This document shows positions 11,212 through 23,289 of a DNA stretch of 64,000 nucleotides, one piece after another; positions within the stretch are counted from its first letter, which is position 1, and each line of letters starts with the position of its first letter. The DNA lies in NCBI GenBank assembly GCA_030142905.1, contig JASJOG010000060.1:1046001-1110000 (forward strand), written 5' to 3'. The notes under the pieces were generated by a model. It made no database searches. It was not told the origin of the DNA and saw only the letters and a program-made list of their open reading frames with translations. Source of the DNA: Heliopora coerulea. Taxonomy: Eukaryota > Cnidaria > Anthozoa > Scleralcyonacea > Helioporidae. The position numbers were made by a program, and so were the translations under genes.

Positions 11212-11670
11212 TCACAGGAGATAAATAACTTCAGAGCAAGAACAATGATTAGAACAATCACTTTTAAATTTTCTCCTGTGAAATTTATCACAGCAATTTA
11301 CTTTATTTACCTTAAATTCCTTGATCAATTCCTGGTATTTCCCACAACCAAGAAATCCTTTGTTAACAGTTCTACACCCAAGTGATGAACATAACCAGCA
11401 TTCAAAATCACCCCCTTTATACCCTATCAAGCATGTCAATTAATGCTAATCTCTCTTGGAACGGAGACAATTTGGCATTGTGACATTGATGCATTCTATT
11501 ATACATTCCATGAATGCATGATTGGAAAAAAAATTTTTTTCTAAGCCTTTCACTCAACTTGTGAAATGAAGGTGAATATTGTTAACAGACAAATCTCTTA
11601 AGTCACAAACCGAAATTTCTCTATAGTAGACGTGTTTATCTAATATAAAACATTCACAATCCATTATATG
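11212..11670 (-). pseudogene. Nuclease-like (MDCECF / YKGGDFE family) gene, Polinton copy 1, decayed
   Basis: The start (about 11664) reads MDCECFILDKHVYYREISVC, and after frame breaks the 11439-11212 frame reads IGYKGGDFECWLCSSLG..FLGCGKYQELI, then a Cys/His-rich tail. Copy 2 retains the better version at about 41765-41303. The DxE near the N-terminus plus the KGG..E block recalls a family of exonuclease-like (DEDD-type) proteins common in animal genomes and mobile elements; that assignment is tentative. Confidence 0.45.
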
Positions 11671-11789
11671 TGTAATTTTGTTAGAAATGTTTTTTATTTC
11701 ATTATTTTGAAGTTAAAAATCACCACCATAATAATTTCTTGCACAATTCAAGCCAAGTTTATCATTATTGTCATCATCATAATCACCAC

Positions 11790-13115
11790 TACACCCAAAA
11801 CTCATCTTCTCTCAAAACAAATAATAAACCAACAATCTCTTGATCATATTTCAATAGACCTATCAACAAACTTAATGATTCATTACTTGAAAGTCTTTGC
11901 CTCTACCTACATCTGAACAGACTTCCACGTGGGTTTTCATGCCTGATAATTGGTATTATTTACAGAACACCTAATTTCATTGCTTGATGCTGGCTTGACC
12001 AAATACCCTAATGCCGGGATTATGCTAGTTGTCGACTTTAATTGCTTCAAGTATTGACATATATGCCATCATTTTGATTTGTAGCAAATGGTTAAAAACC
12101 CAACACATGGTGATGCAATCCTATACTTAATTTTTACCAATTTGCTTCATCGCTATAATTCTCGAGAAATTCAGCCTGGCATTGGTTTGAGTAACTGTAA
12201 TTCAGTAATTACTTGGCCAGTAAAATCCATTCGTAAGATGAAAGCTGAATTAGTATTCAAAAGAGCAGTAAACCCACATTAGAAATATAGATCTCCGTAA
12301 GTGGAAGGAGATCCTTGTTTGTTTTCGGAAAATTAAACACAATTTTCCACTGATGACAGTTGATGGGCAGCCTATTGAATTGGTAAAGTCTGCAAAATTA
12401 CTTGGCATAATTTTTAGCAACAACTTGAAGTGGAATGAGCATGTTACTTATATCGTGAAGAAGTTTTCAAAACGACTTTATATGTTAAGACTTCTTAAAC
12501 AAGCTTGTGCTGACTCTAAAACTTTATTAACCATGTATGTTACATGTGTAAGATTAATTCTGGAGTATTGTGCCCAAGTTTGGCACTACAGCATTCCTGA
12601 ATATTTATCAAAAGATATCAAAACAATTCAGTCAAGAGCTCTGAAAATGATTAACCCAACACTGTCACATAGTGACGCTTTAGCAGTGTTTGATATCCCA
12701 ACCTTGGCTACAAGACACAAATACTTATGTTCAAGTTTTTTTAACAAAAATGTTCTTTTGCAGTGTTCACCCTTGTCTAATCTAATCCAAATTGAAAAGT
12801 CTCCCACTTACGATTTACAGGCTTCTAATAAACTTGCAATAATGAAATGTAGGACTAAACATTTTAGAAACTCTTTTATTCCATCATGTGTAAAGAATTT
12901 TAATGAACATTGATAACATATGTATTTCTTAATGTATTTTTATATGTATATATATATATATATATTTTTTTTTTTTTTCGTAATTTTAGTTTAAGGTGTA
13001 TCGTTGTATAAATTTCTTATTTACTATTTGTAAATTTATCTATTTTATTGTAAACAATGGACGTATTTCAACCTTTGAGTTGCAAAGTCTATTCCTTAAT
13101 AAATTAATTTAAAAT
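11790..13115 (+). mobile_element. CR1/jockey-type LINE inserted in Polinton copy 1 (internally deleted)
   Basis: From about 11800 to 12282 the sequence reads as the end of an AP-endonuclease domain (RLPRGFS.., then NPTHGDAILYLIFTN, and a GLS..NS block). It jumps at about 12290 to the C-terminal part of the RT protein (12353-12913: SAKLLGIIFSNNLKWNEHV, CVRLILEYCAQVWHYS, IQSRALKMI). The RT catalytic core is missing, so the copy is internally deleted. The 3' end near 13110 has an ATTCCTTAATAAATTAATTT-like tail. Microsatellite TA and poly-T occur at 12945-12980. Confidence 0.75.
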
Positions 13116-13139
13116 CCAAATCCATATTCTCTTATAGCA

Positions 13140-13620
13140 TTTCACTGTTTTCTTTTTGGGTATATGTCTCTTCTACAATTTGTTGCCTCTGTCAAATAAT
13201 GAGTTTCAATATTATCTAAATCATTATACAAACTTTTGGTCTTCTGGTATTCATGACTAATTTTAATAAGCTTATTAAAAACATTATGTTTCAAATCACA
13301 CACTTTTTTGACTTCGTCAAACTTACTTTAAACAGCAATATAAACGTCCACTGGTGATTTTGTGTAAATCTTTTCATATTTAATATAATTAAATTGATTA
13401 ACTTTGGTTTTTGAAACAAAAGGGGCTTCAACAATTTATTATTTTCAACTTGAATTTGATTTGGTACATTATTAATCTATAAATCAGCACATGATTCTTC
13501 ACTTTCTTGTGTCTGGTCAACAGTAGAGTGCCCAAAAGCTCATTATTCTTCTTCAGCCCATTCAGAAACTTTACGAGGAGCTATGGCCATCATTTGCTCC
13601 ATACTTTTCCCTAAAATCAT
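13140..13620 (-). pseudogene. Polinton copy 1 gene, counterpart of copy 2 42520-42047
   Basis: Starts MILGKSMEQMMAIAPRKVSE, acidic thereafter (EWAEEE, TQESEESCADL), then a Lys-rich half in shifted frames. Copy 2 has GLGKGKTIEQMKMEKIS, a Glu run and a Lys/Arg-rich tail in the same order. Split from the rest of the element by the LINE insertion. Function unknown. Confidence 0.35.
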
Positions 13621-13934
13621 TGTTTATTGTTCAAGCCATATTTAACAGACACAAAAAGCAAATAAATCTCATACTTTGTATTTTTTCTTTTTTCCAACGG
13701 TCACTTTAATAAGAAAAAAACAAACCATATGAAATTTAAAAAAAAAAGTTGTTTTTAATCCTATTTTGTTTCTTCTAGCATATTGAAAACCAAATATTTG
13801 AACAGCACCTTTGGAATTTTTTTTTTTGTTAATCCTATTAATTTTCATTATTATAAATAATAGTTTTATTTTCTTCAATTACCCACATGCACTCAGACAG
13901 AATGGAACCCCGCCAAAAGAGACAAAACAGGTAA

Positions 13935-13935
<1 letters not shown>

Positions 13936-13972
<37 letters not shown>
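13936..13972. repeat. AT dinucleotide microsatellite
   Basis: About 17 uninterrupted AT/TA dinucleotides, with A-rich flanks on the right. Confidence 0.9.
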
Positions 13973-13989
13973 AAAAAAAAAAATCAAAC

Positions 13990-14290
13990 AGCAGTTTTTC
14001 TAAAATGCTCATTTCTCTTTCTAAATTTTAGCGATACAAATATTATTTTGATTGGTGGCAATGATGAATGGGATAGCAACAAAGAGTGGAAAATCAAAAT
14101 ATCAAATGAAAATTTAGACATCAAAAAATTATCATCAAATTATGAAAACCAATTTGAAGAAGAATCACAAATAACATGTGGTGAAACAAACAAGGAATTC
14201 ATATTGTGATTGTCTTGGATTAGCATGGGATGATGAAAAAAAATCTATGTACACATGTTTTAGAACCAGATGAATAAAAGAAATATTTTT
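13990..14290 (+). other. Short open frame, unassigned
   Basis: The plus frame ending at 14209 has a polar stretch (DEWDSNKEWKIKISNENLD, ENQFEEESQIT). No counterpart found in copy 2 and no family recognised. It may be chance or a remnant. Confidence 0.15.
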
Positions 14291-14329
14291 TTTTTATTTT
14301 CTCAAACTTCACTCTCTATTTTTACAAGT

Positions 14330-14758
14330 TGATATTCAATTACATTATTATTCAGCTTAGTTCTAAATATTCAAACTTTATCACCAACTTTAAGGTCAAA
14401 ATACATGCAATGTATTTGAAAATTTACAAATACGGTATCATCAGCATTGACTAACCAAATTTAATAACAATAATTTGCAAATGATTCAACCACACGATTA
14501 ACTGTAAACTTTAATATCCGACAATATAGTTGTTCGATATCTTCTTTGTTCAGGTTATTCAAAATTACTTTCAATCAATTCTTTCTTCAAATGAAAATCT
14601 TTATCCTGCACAGAAAGACAGACATGCACACCTTCTTCATCCAATTGCACAAAATTACCAACTTTCACTCTGCTCTTGAAACTTCCTGGTACCCAAAATC
14701 TGACTAAATCTAAACAATATTTGCAGTAAAAAAAAAGTTGACAAAATCGAAAATACAT
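14330..14758 (-). pseudogene. Unknown Polinton copy 1 gene with beta-rich segments
   Basis: The 67-residue frame contains FWVPGSFKSRVKVGNFVQLD and VHVCLSVQDKDFHL. Downstream in other frames are ILKFTVNRVVESFANYCY and YFDLKVGDKV plus a terminal YQLVKIESEV. The repeated V-x-V-G-(D/N)-x-V pattern suggests a small beta-barrel or OB-like fold, which is inference only. Stops present. Confidence 0.25.
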
Positions 14759-14835
14759 TCACTTTGGTAAGATCAAGTATACAAAGTATTATTTTATTTT
14801 CTGATTAATGTTCGCCAATTCAACATTAACACAAT

Positions 14836-15288
14836 CTACTCATCCACTTCAACATCTCCACCATAAAATAACAATTGAGGTGGTAGCAGGTGAGGCAATG
14901 AGATAGCTTGAGCAAATCCAAGATGCTTAGACAATGAGTTACCTTGATCAGAGCAATGATGATATTCCCTAATTCCACTCTCAACCCATTCATCTATGAC
15001 TTTGTGTGCAATATTCAATTCTTGCTTTAATCTTTCCCGTTGCTTTTTCTCGTTCTCATGATCTTTCTTATATGTCATCATGTGTGTTCAATAAATCTCA
15101 CACTGAGAACAACAATCTTGTTTTTCACCTTGACCAAACCAGGTATTAACCCATTGCATAACTTCAGCATTCAAATAATCGACTTTATTTTTCAACTCAT
15201 CATTTACTTCAGACATCAAACATGAATATTTCGAATCCAATTTTTTTAAATCTTTCTCCCACTCAGTGATTATTTCAAATAGACACAT
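14836..15288 (-). pseudogene. Coiled-coil Polinton proteins (copy 1)
   Basis: Two adjoining minus-strand frames: 15288-15088 (KDLKKLDSKYSCLMSEVNDE; then a CCSQC cluster) and 15081-14836 (KKDHENEKKQRERLKQELNI, ending FYGGDVEVDE). Charged heptad-like composition suggests coiled coils. Position and composition parallel the spliced acidic gene of copy 2 (45687-45169), whose extended frame also ends with a GGDE block. Confidence 0.35.
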
Positions 15289-15649
15289 TTCAATGACAAA
15301 TTTTTTTTTTTATTGCATTTACCTCTGTGGTAATCTCTTTTTATTTCTTTTTTTTCCAATTTGTTAAGCTGGTTATGATAATGCATATGATACCAAGACA
15401 AGGGCATGAATCTTGTTTTCTTAATACCTCTACTTTTGTAAGCAGATTTATGAATAGACAAAAATCTTGTAATGCTTCAATATCAATTAACTAAACATCT
15501 TAGTCAACAAGGGCATTCCCAACATTCCAAGTGCTCCTTAAACAAGAGGGACCTATTCTGCCTGCTTGATTTCTTCAACCACTTTCACATCATATATTTT
15601 ACATAACCCCCATGACCTTTTTGTCTTCTATTTCTCAATTTCCTTTCAC

Positions 15650-15840
15650 AACAACACTTTTTTTTTTTAATTTCCCTTTCACAAACATCTCAAAGTCAAA
15701 GGAGCTAAAGCCATAGCCAAAACACCAGCACCAATACCTTTACCATGTTGTTGACAAGAATAATGTACTCATCTGTGATTGCACTTTCTACCCCCACCAT
15801 GTTGTCTTTGCATATATTTCATTTTTTTACTCAAACAAAA
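15650..15840 (-). pseudogene. Small Gly/Ala hydrophobic Polinton protein (copy 1)
   Basis: The minus strand encodes MKYMQRQHGGGRK, then after an in-frame stop QQHGKGIGAGVLAMALAPLT. Copy 2 has QGGHGIGMAALGLALAPQIL in its 43257-42961 protein. A basic N-terminus followed by a Gly/Ala hydrophobic patch resembles minor virion or core proteins of adenovirus-like viruses, but homology to those is not shown here. Confidence 0.4.
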
Positions 15841-15899
15841 ACTCAATTCACTATTTTTGTTTTTATTTTTTTAAAAACCAATAAACAATTCCATAATAC

Positions 15900-16500
15900 A
15901 ACAATTTTTTATACCCTATTTGTGTTTTAAAGAACAATATATGTCAATGTTTTTCTTAAGAATTACTCAATTGACCAAATTAATCTCATTCAGGATAAAT
16001 TTAATTGATTTTTGTAATCATATGAATAATTTCATAACAATATTTTTATCACAGTCTGCAACAAAATCTGTCTCGTGCAAATATTCCCAGACAAACATCA
16101 AATTGATATCTTCAGGGACTTTAAGAACACCATGTCCAAACTCTTTCAACAACTTGAGTGTCAGCTTATGATCCTCATCTCTCCAACCCAATATGTATTT
16201 CAACAACTTCCAATGTGCACTAGCACGTTTTCCATCTAAACTCTGAATTTCTCTTTTTCTATCTTTCCATCAATTCCAAAATCCGAATTCATCCCATTTG
16301 TTGCTCAGGAATAACATATTTCCAAATCTTAGTTTCTAACACCTGTCCCAACTGACTAAGAATACAATAACAAATTTTGTTTGGCAATGTCTTAACTTTA
16401 GAATCAATCAGCTCATCCATCATAGATATATATATTCTTCACTATTCACAAATTCTTTAAGTTTTTTGCTCATTTCCTCGGTGTTCATCCCAAACATTGA
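15900..16500 (-). pseudogene. Trp-containing small Polinton protein (copy 1)
   Basis: The open frame 16206-16018 reads YILGWRDEDHKLTLKLLKEF and then INLMFVWEYLHETDFVADCD. Further coding-like sequence upstream on the same strand is broken. Copy 2 has a Trp-rich small protein at 47100-46852; correspondence is possible but weak. Confidence 0.25.
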
Positions 16501-16789
16501 GTTTCACATGATTAGCATACAAATATATAACACTCCTTTGTCTCAAGTTTCATGTTCAATATTTATCATGCAATGTTCCTAACTTACCCTTCTGCAGTAT
16601 CAAATATTTACCTGTTTTTTTTTATGTTTGCTATTCAAAATTGCTTTAAACAAACCAATAAAACCTCCTTTCTGAGTATTCTTTCTATTTTTCAAATGCA
16701 TTATCCAATTACAAAAAAAAAATAATTAATTAATCTCTCCCACCCTTTTTAATCCTCCTTCATAAAGTATTACGACCTTCCTGAATCCA

Positions 16790-17345
16790 AACACTTTTTT
16801 TTTAATAATTTAATTGATAAGTACCCATAACTTCAAATTCCACATATGGTTTAGTTACTTGAACTACATATTTTGCTGAAGCATTTTTATAATGCCCATC
16901 AGCATTTTCACTAGTTATTAAAAAATCACATAAAATCACAATGTCATCATAAGCATTTAATTTATAATTCAAAGTACTGAAAGTTATTTTTTTCTATAAA
17001 AATTGGTTGAAATATTATATGTAATATTATCCTCAAGTTTTGTCCCCCATTTTGACCAGTCTGAATTTGGATTAAACAAATAATGATTTATGCAAAAAAA
17101 GTGTATATCTTATAAATTTTTAATCTTTATCTTTGAAAAGAAAATCATCAAATTCTATAGTGAATTCAATAAGTATTTTTTTCTTGGATATGTCAGGATG
17201 TGCAGCTGTAAAAAAAGCTGGTTTTTGAGGTTACAATCCATAGAGAATGTAAAATTAATTTATGCCACTACTCCATAATATACTCTTAGAAAAATATCCA
17301 GTCCAACTTTCAGTAGGACCAAGATGAGGTGTAATATCCACCGTT
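16790..17345 (-). pseudogene. Remnant of the 44285-43381 family gene at the right end of Polinton copy 1
   Basis: The minus strand at 17345-17230 reads VDITPHLGPTESWTGYFSKS then ILWSSGIN, comparable to INKTGFFVGSILWHDLCNIN of the copy 2 gene. Downstream frames have LFNPNSDWSKWGTKLEDN. Heavily broken. Last recognisable piece of copy 1. Confidence 0.3.
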
Positions 17346-17449
17346 CTTTTCTTGCTTAGCAGTTGGTTTTCCGGATTTTTATATATGATCTTGAAAAATC
17401 TGCTGAATATTTTCTTCCCATACATCTCTGGCCAAATGAAATCAAAGCA

Positions 17450-18370
17450 AATTTAATATTAAAAAAATATAGTAAATCATGATCGAGGGTGTAGAAGGCT
17501 TTGATTAGGTCCAAAAATACCAGTCCTGTGAGTTTTCTCTTGTTGATATTTTGAAGTATTGTATTCGTGATGTCAATTAGACTAGTAGTAGTTAAATAAA
17601 ATGGATGGAAACCTGACTGACAGACAGAAGTTTGTGCTTCTGTAGAAAGTCATATACCGTTTTACGGGCAGCCTTTTCTTGGATTTTTGCAAAAACTGGT
17701 AGGACCAAGATCGGCCTATAGTTTGAGGTGACAGACTTCAAACCTGATTCATGTACTGGAGTAACGATGGCATGTTTCCATCTAGAAGGAATAGATCCCT
17801 CTTTCACTGATCTATTCATTCAAACCGCAAGAGGTATGGCAATCACATCAGCTCCGTCCTTTAGAAGTTGAGGAGGTACATTAGTTAAGCCAGTAGATTT
17901 ATGTGTTTTCAGTGTCTTTAGTTCTTTAGATATAAAGGTTTCACTGATTCCCAAAAGCTCAAAGATGTTATTAGCAAGGTGACTTGTAGACTGGAGTCTT
18001 GATGTTGTTAACACAGAAAACAATTTCTGTCTCAGTGTTGTAATTGCTGATGAAAAATACTTGGCAAAGCTCTATGAGATTTCACGACAATCATGAACAA
18101 CAACAGTATCGGTTTCAAGTAACTCTGTATTTGAGGTTTTGGTTGTAGTAGCAGTGATGGTTTTAAGACTTTTCCACAGCTTAGAAGAATGTTTTTGGTT
18201 TTCTTTGATTACATTGGAATAAAAATCACACTTTGAATCTTGAATAAGTTGTGTAGTTTTATTATGAAGCTCTTTGTATTTGAGCCATTCTTCTGCAGAT
18301 TTAGTTTTCTGTGCCCTTTTATGATGGTAATCACGTTTGCACATTAGTGCTCTAATAGCGCTCATTAACC
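17450..18370 (-). mobile_element. CR1/jockey-type LINE fragment, N-terminal half of the RT
   Basis: Three consecutive frames on the minus strand: a Lys-rich linker (RDYHHKRAQKTKSAEEWLKY, KLWKSLKTI), then LKTHKSTGLTNVPPQLLKDG, then VTPVHESGLKSVTSNYRPI, and finally motif A region FLDLIKAFYTLDHDLL near 17500. These are standard fingers and palm blocks of CR1/jockey LINE reverse transcriptases. The Asp after KAF is Tyr. Truncated at both ends. Confidence 0.75.
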
Positions 18371-19640
18371 ACAGTAAAGTGGATGCTCACATACACAATT
18401 TTGGTGTTCGTTTAGTGCTCTCCCGGTTTTGAGACTATAGGTTCTGCTCTCTGATTGGTTAAAAAGTTCGTTCCCACACCCCCACCAAAAAAGATGGCAT
18501 ATGACCTATACTACTACTATATATGTGCTATTGCACATAACCTGTAAATATGTGTGAAAGATACAATAAACTTTCCACATTCATAGTTATATCAAGGGGT
18601 TAGGGTTTAAATGTCCTGTCATCCAAACGTCTGACCACCAAGTGATGATGCTGTTAGCCTTGTATTTTGTGCTGAATATCATGTACCTTAATGGGTTAGC
18701 AGCAACTCTTGAGTTTATTCAGAGGGATAGTATACATGCATATATTACCATTAGGTCATTGGGATGAATCTGGTGGATTCCATAACCAAGCATATTGCAG
18801 TTATTAAACTATTTCAGATTTCCCCAATAATTTCTGTATTGTATTAGCAGAAACATGACCATACTGACGCTTTCTAGACTGTACATGACTAACAAACTTT
18901 ATTTTCTGGCTGACACCAGATGATCTTAGTCAACAAGGAAAGAACCCTTGGTCTAGAAACATTTAAGACTCAGTCAAAGAGGTGGAAAGCGCTTGCACCA
19001 GCTTTGAAGAGGGAAGTAAATGATGTACCTTTTCCTCGGTAAAACCTCTGTAAAAGTGAAAAATGGCGTACATACCTGCAACTCTTGCATATTTTCAACT
19101 AAGCATGAACACAAGATGGGTTTAAACTTTCTTGAAAGGTTTTAAAATCCTGATGAAAGCATTGCTAGTAGAATACAGTAAAGGTCATCATCCTCAAGCC
19201 ACCCAAGAAGTGAGAAAGACTGAAGCAGACAACTGTCTTGCCAACATTACATCAGCTCCTTCCATCTGGTTGTTTGGGGGGTCACCTTGGGCAAGTGTTA
19301 CGTATATGTAGGTCTTGCTAGGACTAAACAGAGACAATTTTTAATAAAATTTAAAGGACTAATCTTCATTAAGTCCCATGAAAATTAAATGGTAAATAGC
19401 ATTTAGCTTTTCTTGCATTCTGGAAAACTAAACATTAGCTGTTTCCATATAAGCTTACTTAAGTATTTAGTCTTTAATAGAAAGCTTGATAACTTCAATA
19501 AGCCTTATGGTTCCCTCTTGAAGCTTCTTCACCACCAACTATTGATCATATTATTAGAATTATTATAATGTATGAAAAATCTCTCAAACTAAATTCAAAC
19601 TTCTCAAGGGGGTGAGCAGCAAATGGGTTTAAACTTTAGC
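18371..19640. other. No gene recognised
   Basis: AT-rich sequence with only short frames. A plus-strand piece near 18920-19040 reads KERTLGLETFKTQSKRWKAL, which looks coding-like but was not assigned. Nothing else supported. Confidence 0.4.
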
Positions 19641-19659
19641 TATGCCCCTGACTGTAAAT

Positions 19660-19878
19660 TCAATGCTGTTGATATTGCTTGTATTTGGATTTCCTGGAGT
19701 GAGCAGGAATTCTGCTATAGACGGCATTGCCACCATATGGTGGTCTATTGCTATTTCTTGCTGCATCATTTCTAAATAGGTGATAGCCATTAATGTCGTA
19801 CATTTCATCAGGATTGAGTAAACTAAATCTGCTCTCTGTAAATATTGATCTCATTTGAACAATAATTAATCCTTCCAA
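19660..19878 (-). pseudogene. AP-endonuclease-like tail of the Helentron
   Basis: 72 residues with the pattern FTESRFSLLNPDEMYDINGY, HLFRNDAAR and RPPYGGNAVYSRI, resembling the start of an exonuclease-endonuclease-phosphatase domain as fused to Helentron helicases. It follows the helicase on the same strand. Catalytic residues further on are not seen. Confidence 0.55.
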
Positions 19879-20019
19879 ACATCGTCAATATGTTTGTGAA
19901 ATGAACAAGCATTTAAATGGCAAACTTTTGAGATTGCACAATCTTGTAAAGTGGAGTGAAACAAAATTGCAAGTTTATCTCCTTTCTTAGCTTTTGCAAA
20001 GGTCAGTGAGACCGGGTGT

Positions 20020-21200
20020 CACCTTCAGATCTGTGAAATATTTAGCTGCTTTCTAACTACTTGAGCTGTTTTATTTCTACCCACTGCAAATTGTGTGGTA
20101 ATGGGTTTAATAGGTGTCCATGAACTTTGCATTCTTTGACATACAAACATCTATTTTTATTTCTTGATGATCAAATTGCACCCAAATTATTCCATATTAT
20201 TTTTCTGGTTCATAAATTTGAACTAATTTTATAACATTGCTGGGACCATTGGTTAGTCCATCATCTATTCTTACATTTACAGCAATGTGAAGGTTGCCAG
20301 CTGTTTGGTATTTTTCTAGGGAACATAGGGATTTGCCTCATTATTTTGTCCCTCAAGTCAGCAGAGCTAGTTCCTTTTACATTGTCATGAGCTTTGATAG
20401 TATATTTGTTTCCACTTGATGCTTGATGAACTCTCTCATTATGATCATCAACCATGGGGCCTCTTTTGGACAGTCATGCATTTTCTTTAAAACATCATTA
20501 TCAGTGTGTTTACCATCTCTTAATCGGTTTAGTAGAACTTCAGCAAACACTTTGTTCTTTATTTGTCTCATGATTTCATCAACTTCAAACATTTTGAAAT
20601 ATCTTCGCTGTGAATTAGGGACAAGTATGGTGCATTCTGAATTTCGAATGTCATTGAAAACATAGCCATCAAATACAAGTTGTAGTTGAGATAAATACCC
20701 AATTGCAACGATGCTAACACCACCAAAAGCTTCTTTACTGTCTCTTACATCCGTAAGGTGGTTGTTGATTTAAATGGTAAACATATTGTTTCCAACCAAT
20801 GATATCTCATCTAATAATATTAGTTTTATGCCACCTAATTTGCACCACAATGTATTCAACATACTTGAATCAAGTGGTTTATAATTTCTCAAAGATTGAG
20901 TAGTTGGTATTGCAAGAGCACTACGTATAGTGTTTCCCTTAATAATGAAAGAGGCTTTTCAAGTTCAAGCTAACATTAAAACTTTTACTTGATGAAAATC
21001 TTCACCAGCATTTGAATTATAATACCTAAGTGCTGCCAGATACATTGATCAGGTGAGATTGACCCACTCCTCCTCCACTAAGGAAACAACAACAGAATGG
21101 TTTATCAGTTGTTTTAATGAGGTGTAAAACATGAGAAAAGAATTCTTTTTGTTTCTTTTTTTAACATTTGCAACATTGTTCAGTATTCATCAAATTGAGT
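20020..21200 (-). pseudogene. PIF1-like helicase of the Helitron, decayed
   Basis: Walker B (LILLDEISLVGNNMF), the sensor-like GGVSIVAIGYLSQLQ and the later FEVDEIMRQ, NRLRDGKHTDND and VDDHNERVHQASSGN blocks occur in order. The P-loop region near 21060-21100 is mutated. Functions as the unwinding part of the Rep-Hel transposase in intact relatives. Confidence 0.7.
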
Positions 21201-22420
21201 GGCTCAGTACTTTGTGCTGTTCATGGGATACCAATATCTTCTGATAAATCAACATCGCCTTAATTCTCATCCTGTAGTTCAAGATGTTGTATAAGTCATG
21301 CAATGGAATCAAATTGGCATCTATTATCATGTTGATCAAGATGATGCTGCATGGTAACTCATTTGCTCTGCTATGTCATTAGCTCTAGACAAGAGACATA
21401 ATTGGTAATTAAATCAGCTTCTTCATTTCTCCATGCAGTAAACAGCATGATGAGCTCAAAGTGATGTTTCTTGGGCTCAGATTCTTTGTTAGACCAGGCA
21501 CTTCTAATTATTGTCGTTTTTTAATTTTTATTTTCTTTGATACTCCCATTGCACAGTTCATAATCATTTGTTCATCTTTTGTCTCGAATGGAAGATTGTC
21601 AATGTCTAATTTTGGTGATTTTTTCCAGGTGAATCATACCATGCAGCCCAATCAGTTAAAGTCACATGCTGAAAGCTTACAGGATGCTCAACATATCTCC
21701 TTAAAAGTCTACCAAAATTAATGTCTTCATTTACATCAGACGTTTCTTCAATCTCTTTCAATGGTTTTAAGAGTTGTATTCTTTAAAAAGGAGATAATGT
21801 GTTAATAAACACCACATCTCGTGATGACTTTCACTTAGGCAGTTGCAGAATGATGTATGCAGCTTCCTGAGCTTTGATCTCTACACTGTTAAAAAAATTA
21901 TTAGCAATATTTCTACCTTGATGCTTAATACTATTATCTCCTTTATTAGATTCAGCACAAGCTTTTCAAAGTAGTTAACTCATCTCCTTCTGAAATGTAA
22001 GACACAATGTACATTGCACAAGTATAAACATCTAAGATAAAGTGAATGTCCATATTAGCTTGCCATGCAGGATTATAATTACTGACTCTAAGTTAATTTG
22101 CAGTTCCTTGCAGAAATATAGTAGGGCAATTCAAAGATGATCTTATTGTCAATATATATATATGTATCTTCACAAACAACCCAGTCTCTCAAAAGTTGTT
22201 CTCCTTTTTTTTCATATCTTTGAAGTTTTTTACATTTGTTTTTGAGAAATTATCATCTCAAGGATACAGTATCTTTGTTGGCCTTGCTGGTGGTCGAAGA
22301 TAATTGAATATCCACACATTCTTGGATTTCTTTCAGCAAGTGTGAGAATGCCAGTGAGTTTGTCAATTGACTAGATCAAAGAAATTGGGATCATCTTTGC
22401 ATTCTTTGACAAGTGATTAT

Positions 22421-22768
22421 TTAATCAATAAATGTTACATCATTATCTTGACCAACTCCAAATACAGGTGCATCATCTAGCATTACCATCATGTGAATAT
22501 GATGAGATCCTCTTTGTTGATACTCATTCCTATAAAGTGATCTTTGATTTTCCCTATAGGAGCAATGATGCTCAGGAAAAATTGCTTTAAAAATGTATTG
22601 AACTGCATAGTCAAAGTGTCTTGCACAAGTGACAGGGTTACTTTGAATTAATCTGGGTTTCTTATCCCACTCTAAAAATTTTTCCACATGGATATGTAAT
22701 GCCATACAACTCTGTAGTGTAAGAGTCACACATGTTAAACTGTCCTTTGGAAGTCTTAAAAATGCCAA
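22421..22768 (-). pseudogene. Helitron Rep (HUH) fragment
   Basis: 115 residues including the conserved CARHFDYAVQYIF helix and the HUH metal-binding block, here GSHHIHMMV followed by DDAP. Rep proteins nick and ligate single-stranded DNA during rolling-circle transposition. The catalytic Tyr region lies downstream in broken frames. Confidence 0.7.
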
Positions 22769-22929
22769 CGATGTAATCTACTGTCAATAAACAATATTCA
22801 TAATTCAATTGATAATAATTGTTGGTTAAAAAAAATGAAAGTTAGTTTGTGATTGCAAAATTGTCGAGTGTCATGTCTTCTCAAGGAAACATGAATAAAC
22901 TCTCAATGTGACCAACTGACCAGGATGAG

Positions 22930-23289
22930 AGACATAGGATTTTGAGCCACATTTGAAAGCTAATTGAAGGGAAACTACAGGAATGCTATACTGAAGAAGT
23001 GGCATCCAATATATACAAATTTGTAATGGAAAACTGCAATGGCTGTGCTATTGACCACCCTTCTCAAAGACAGCATGATTGTCTTATGATGGAAGTCAAT
23101 GCACTTGAACTTTTAAAGTATACTTGTCAAGACTGGGGACTTTTAAATTGCATGAAGAATAAAGATATTCTTAAATGTCAGACTCTTGCAATCGTGAAAC
23201 AGTCAACAGTGTTATATGAAATAAAGTTCTTGAATAATGATACATCTCATTCTTTACATGTCCTGTTCTGCAAAACACACGAGAACTGA
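22930..23289 (+). CDS. Unknown Cys/His-rich ORF divergent from the Helentron
   Basis: The open frame (stop at 23287-23289) reads VMENCNGCAIDHPSQRQHDC, i.e. C-x2-C-x4-HPSQ-x3-H-x-C, followed by ALELLKYTCQDWGLLNCMKN and a C-terminal beta-like segment. The spacing suggests one zinc-binding site. It starts about 200 bp from the Rep region and points away from it, so it may be a second Helentron gene, an inference. I do not recognise a named family. Confidence 0.4.

Larger units (their letters stand above)
19650..22790 (-). mobile_element. Helentron-type Helitron, decayed (Rep, helicase, endonuclease)
   Basis: Read on the minus strand from 22.79 kb downward. The Rep region contains PVTCARHFDYAVQYIF, the HUH-type RGSHHIHMMVMLDDAPVFG and HKNKCK-like and NIxxKF-like blocks. 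The PIF1-like helicase at about 21.2-20.0 kb has a degraded Walker A, then LALRYYNSNAG-type and KASFIIKGNTIRSALAIP blocks, Walker B LILLDEISLVG, and EIMRQIKNKVFAEVLLNRLR. An endonuclease-like tail is at 19878-19660. All pieces are frameshifted, so the element is inactive. Left and right termini were not found. Confidence 0.75.
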
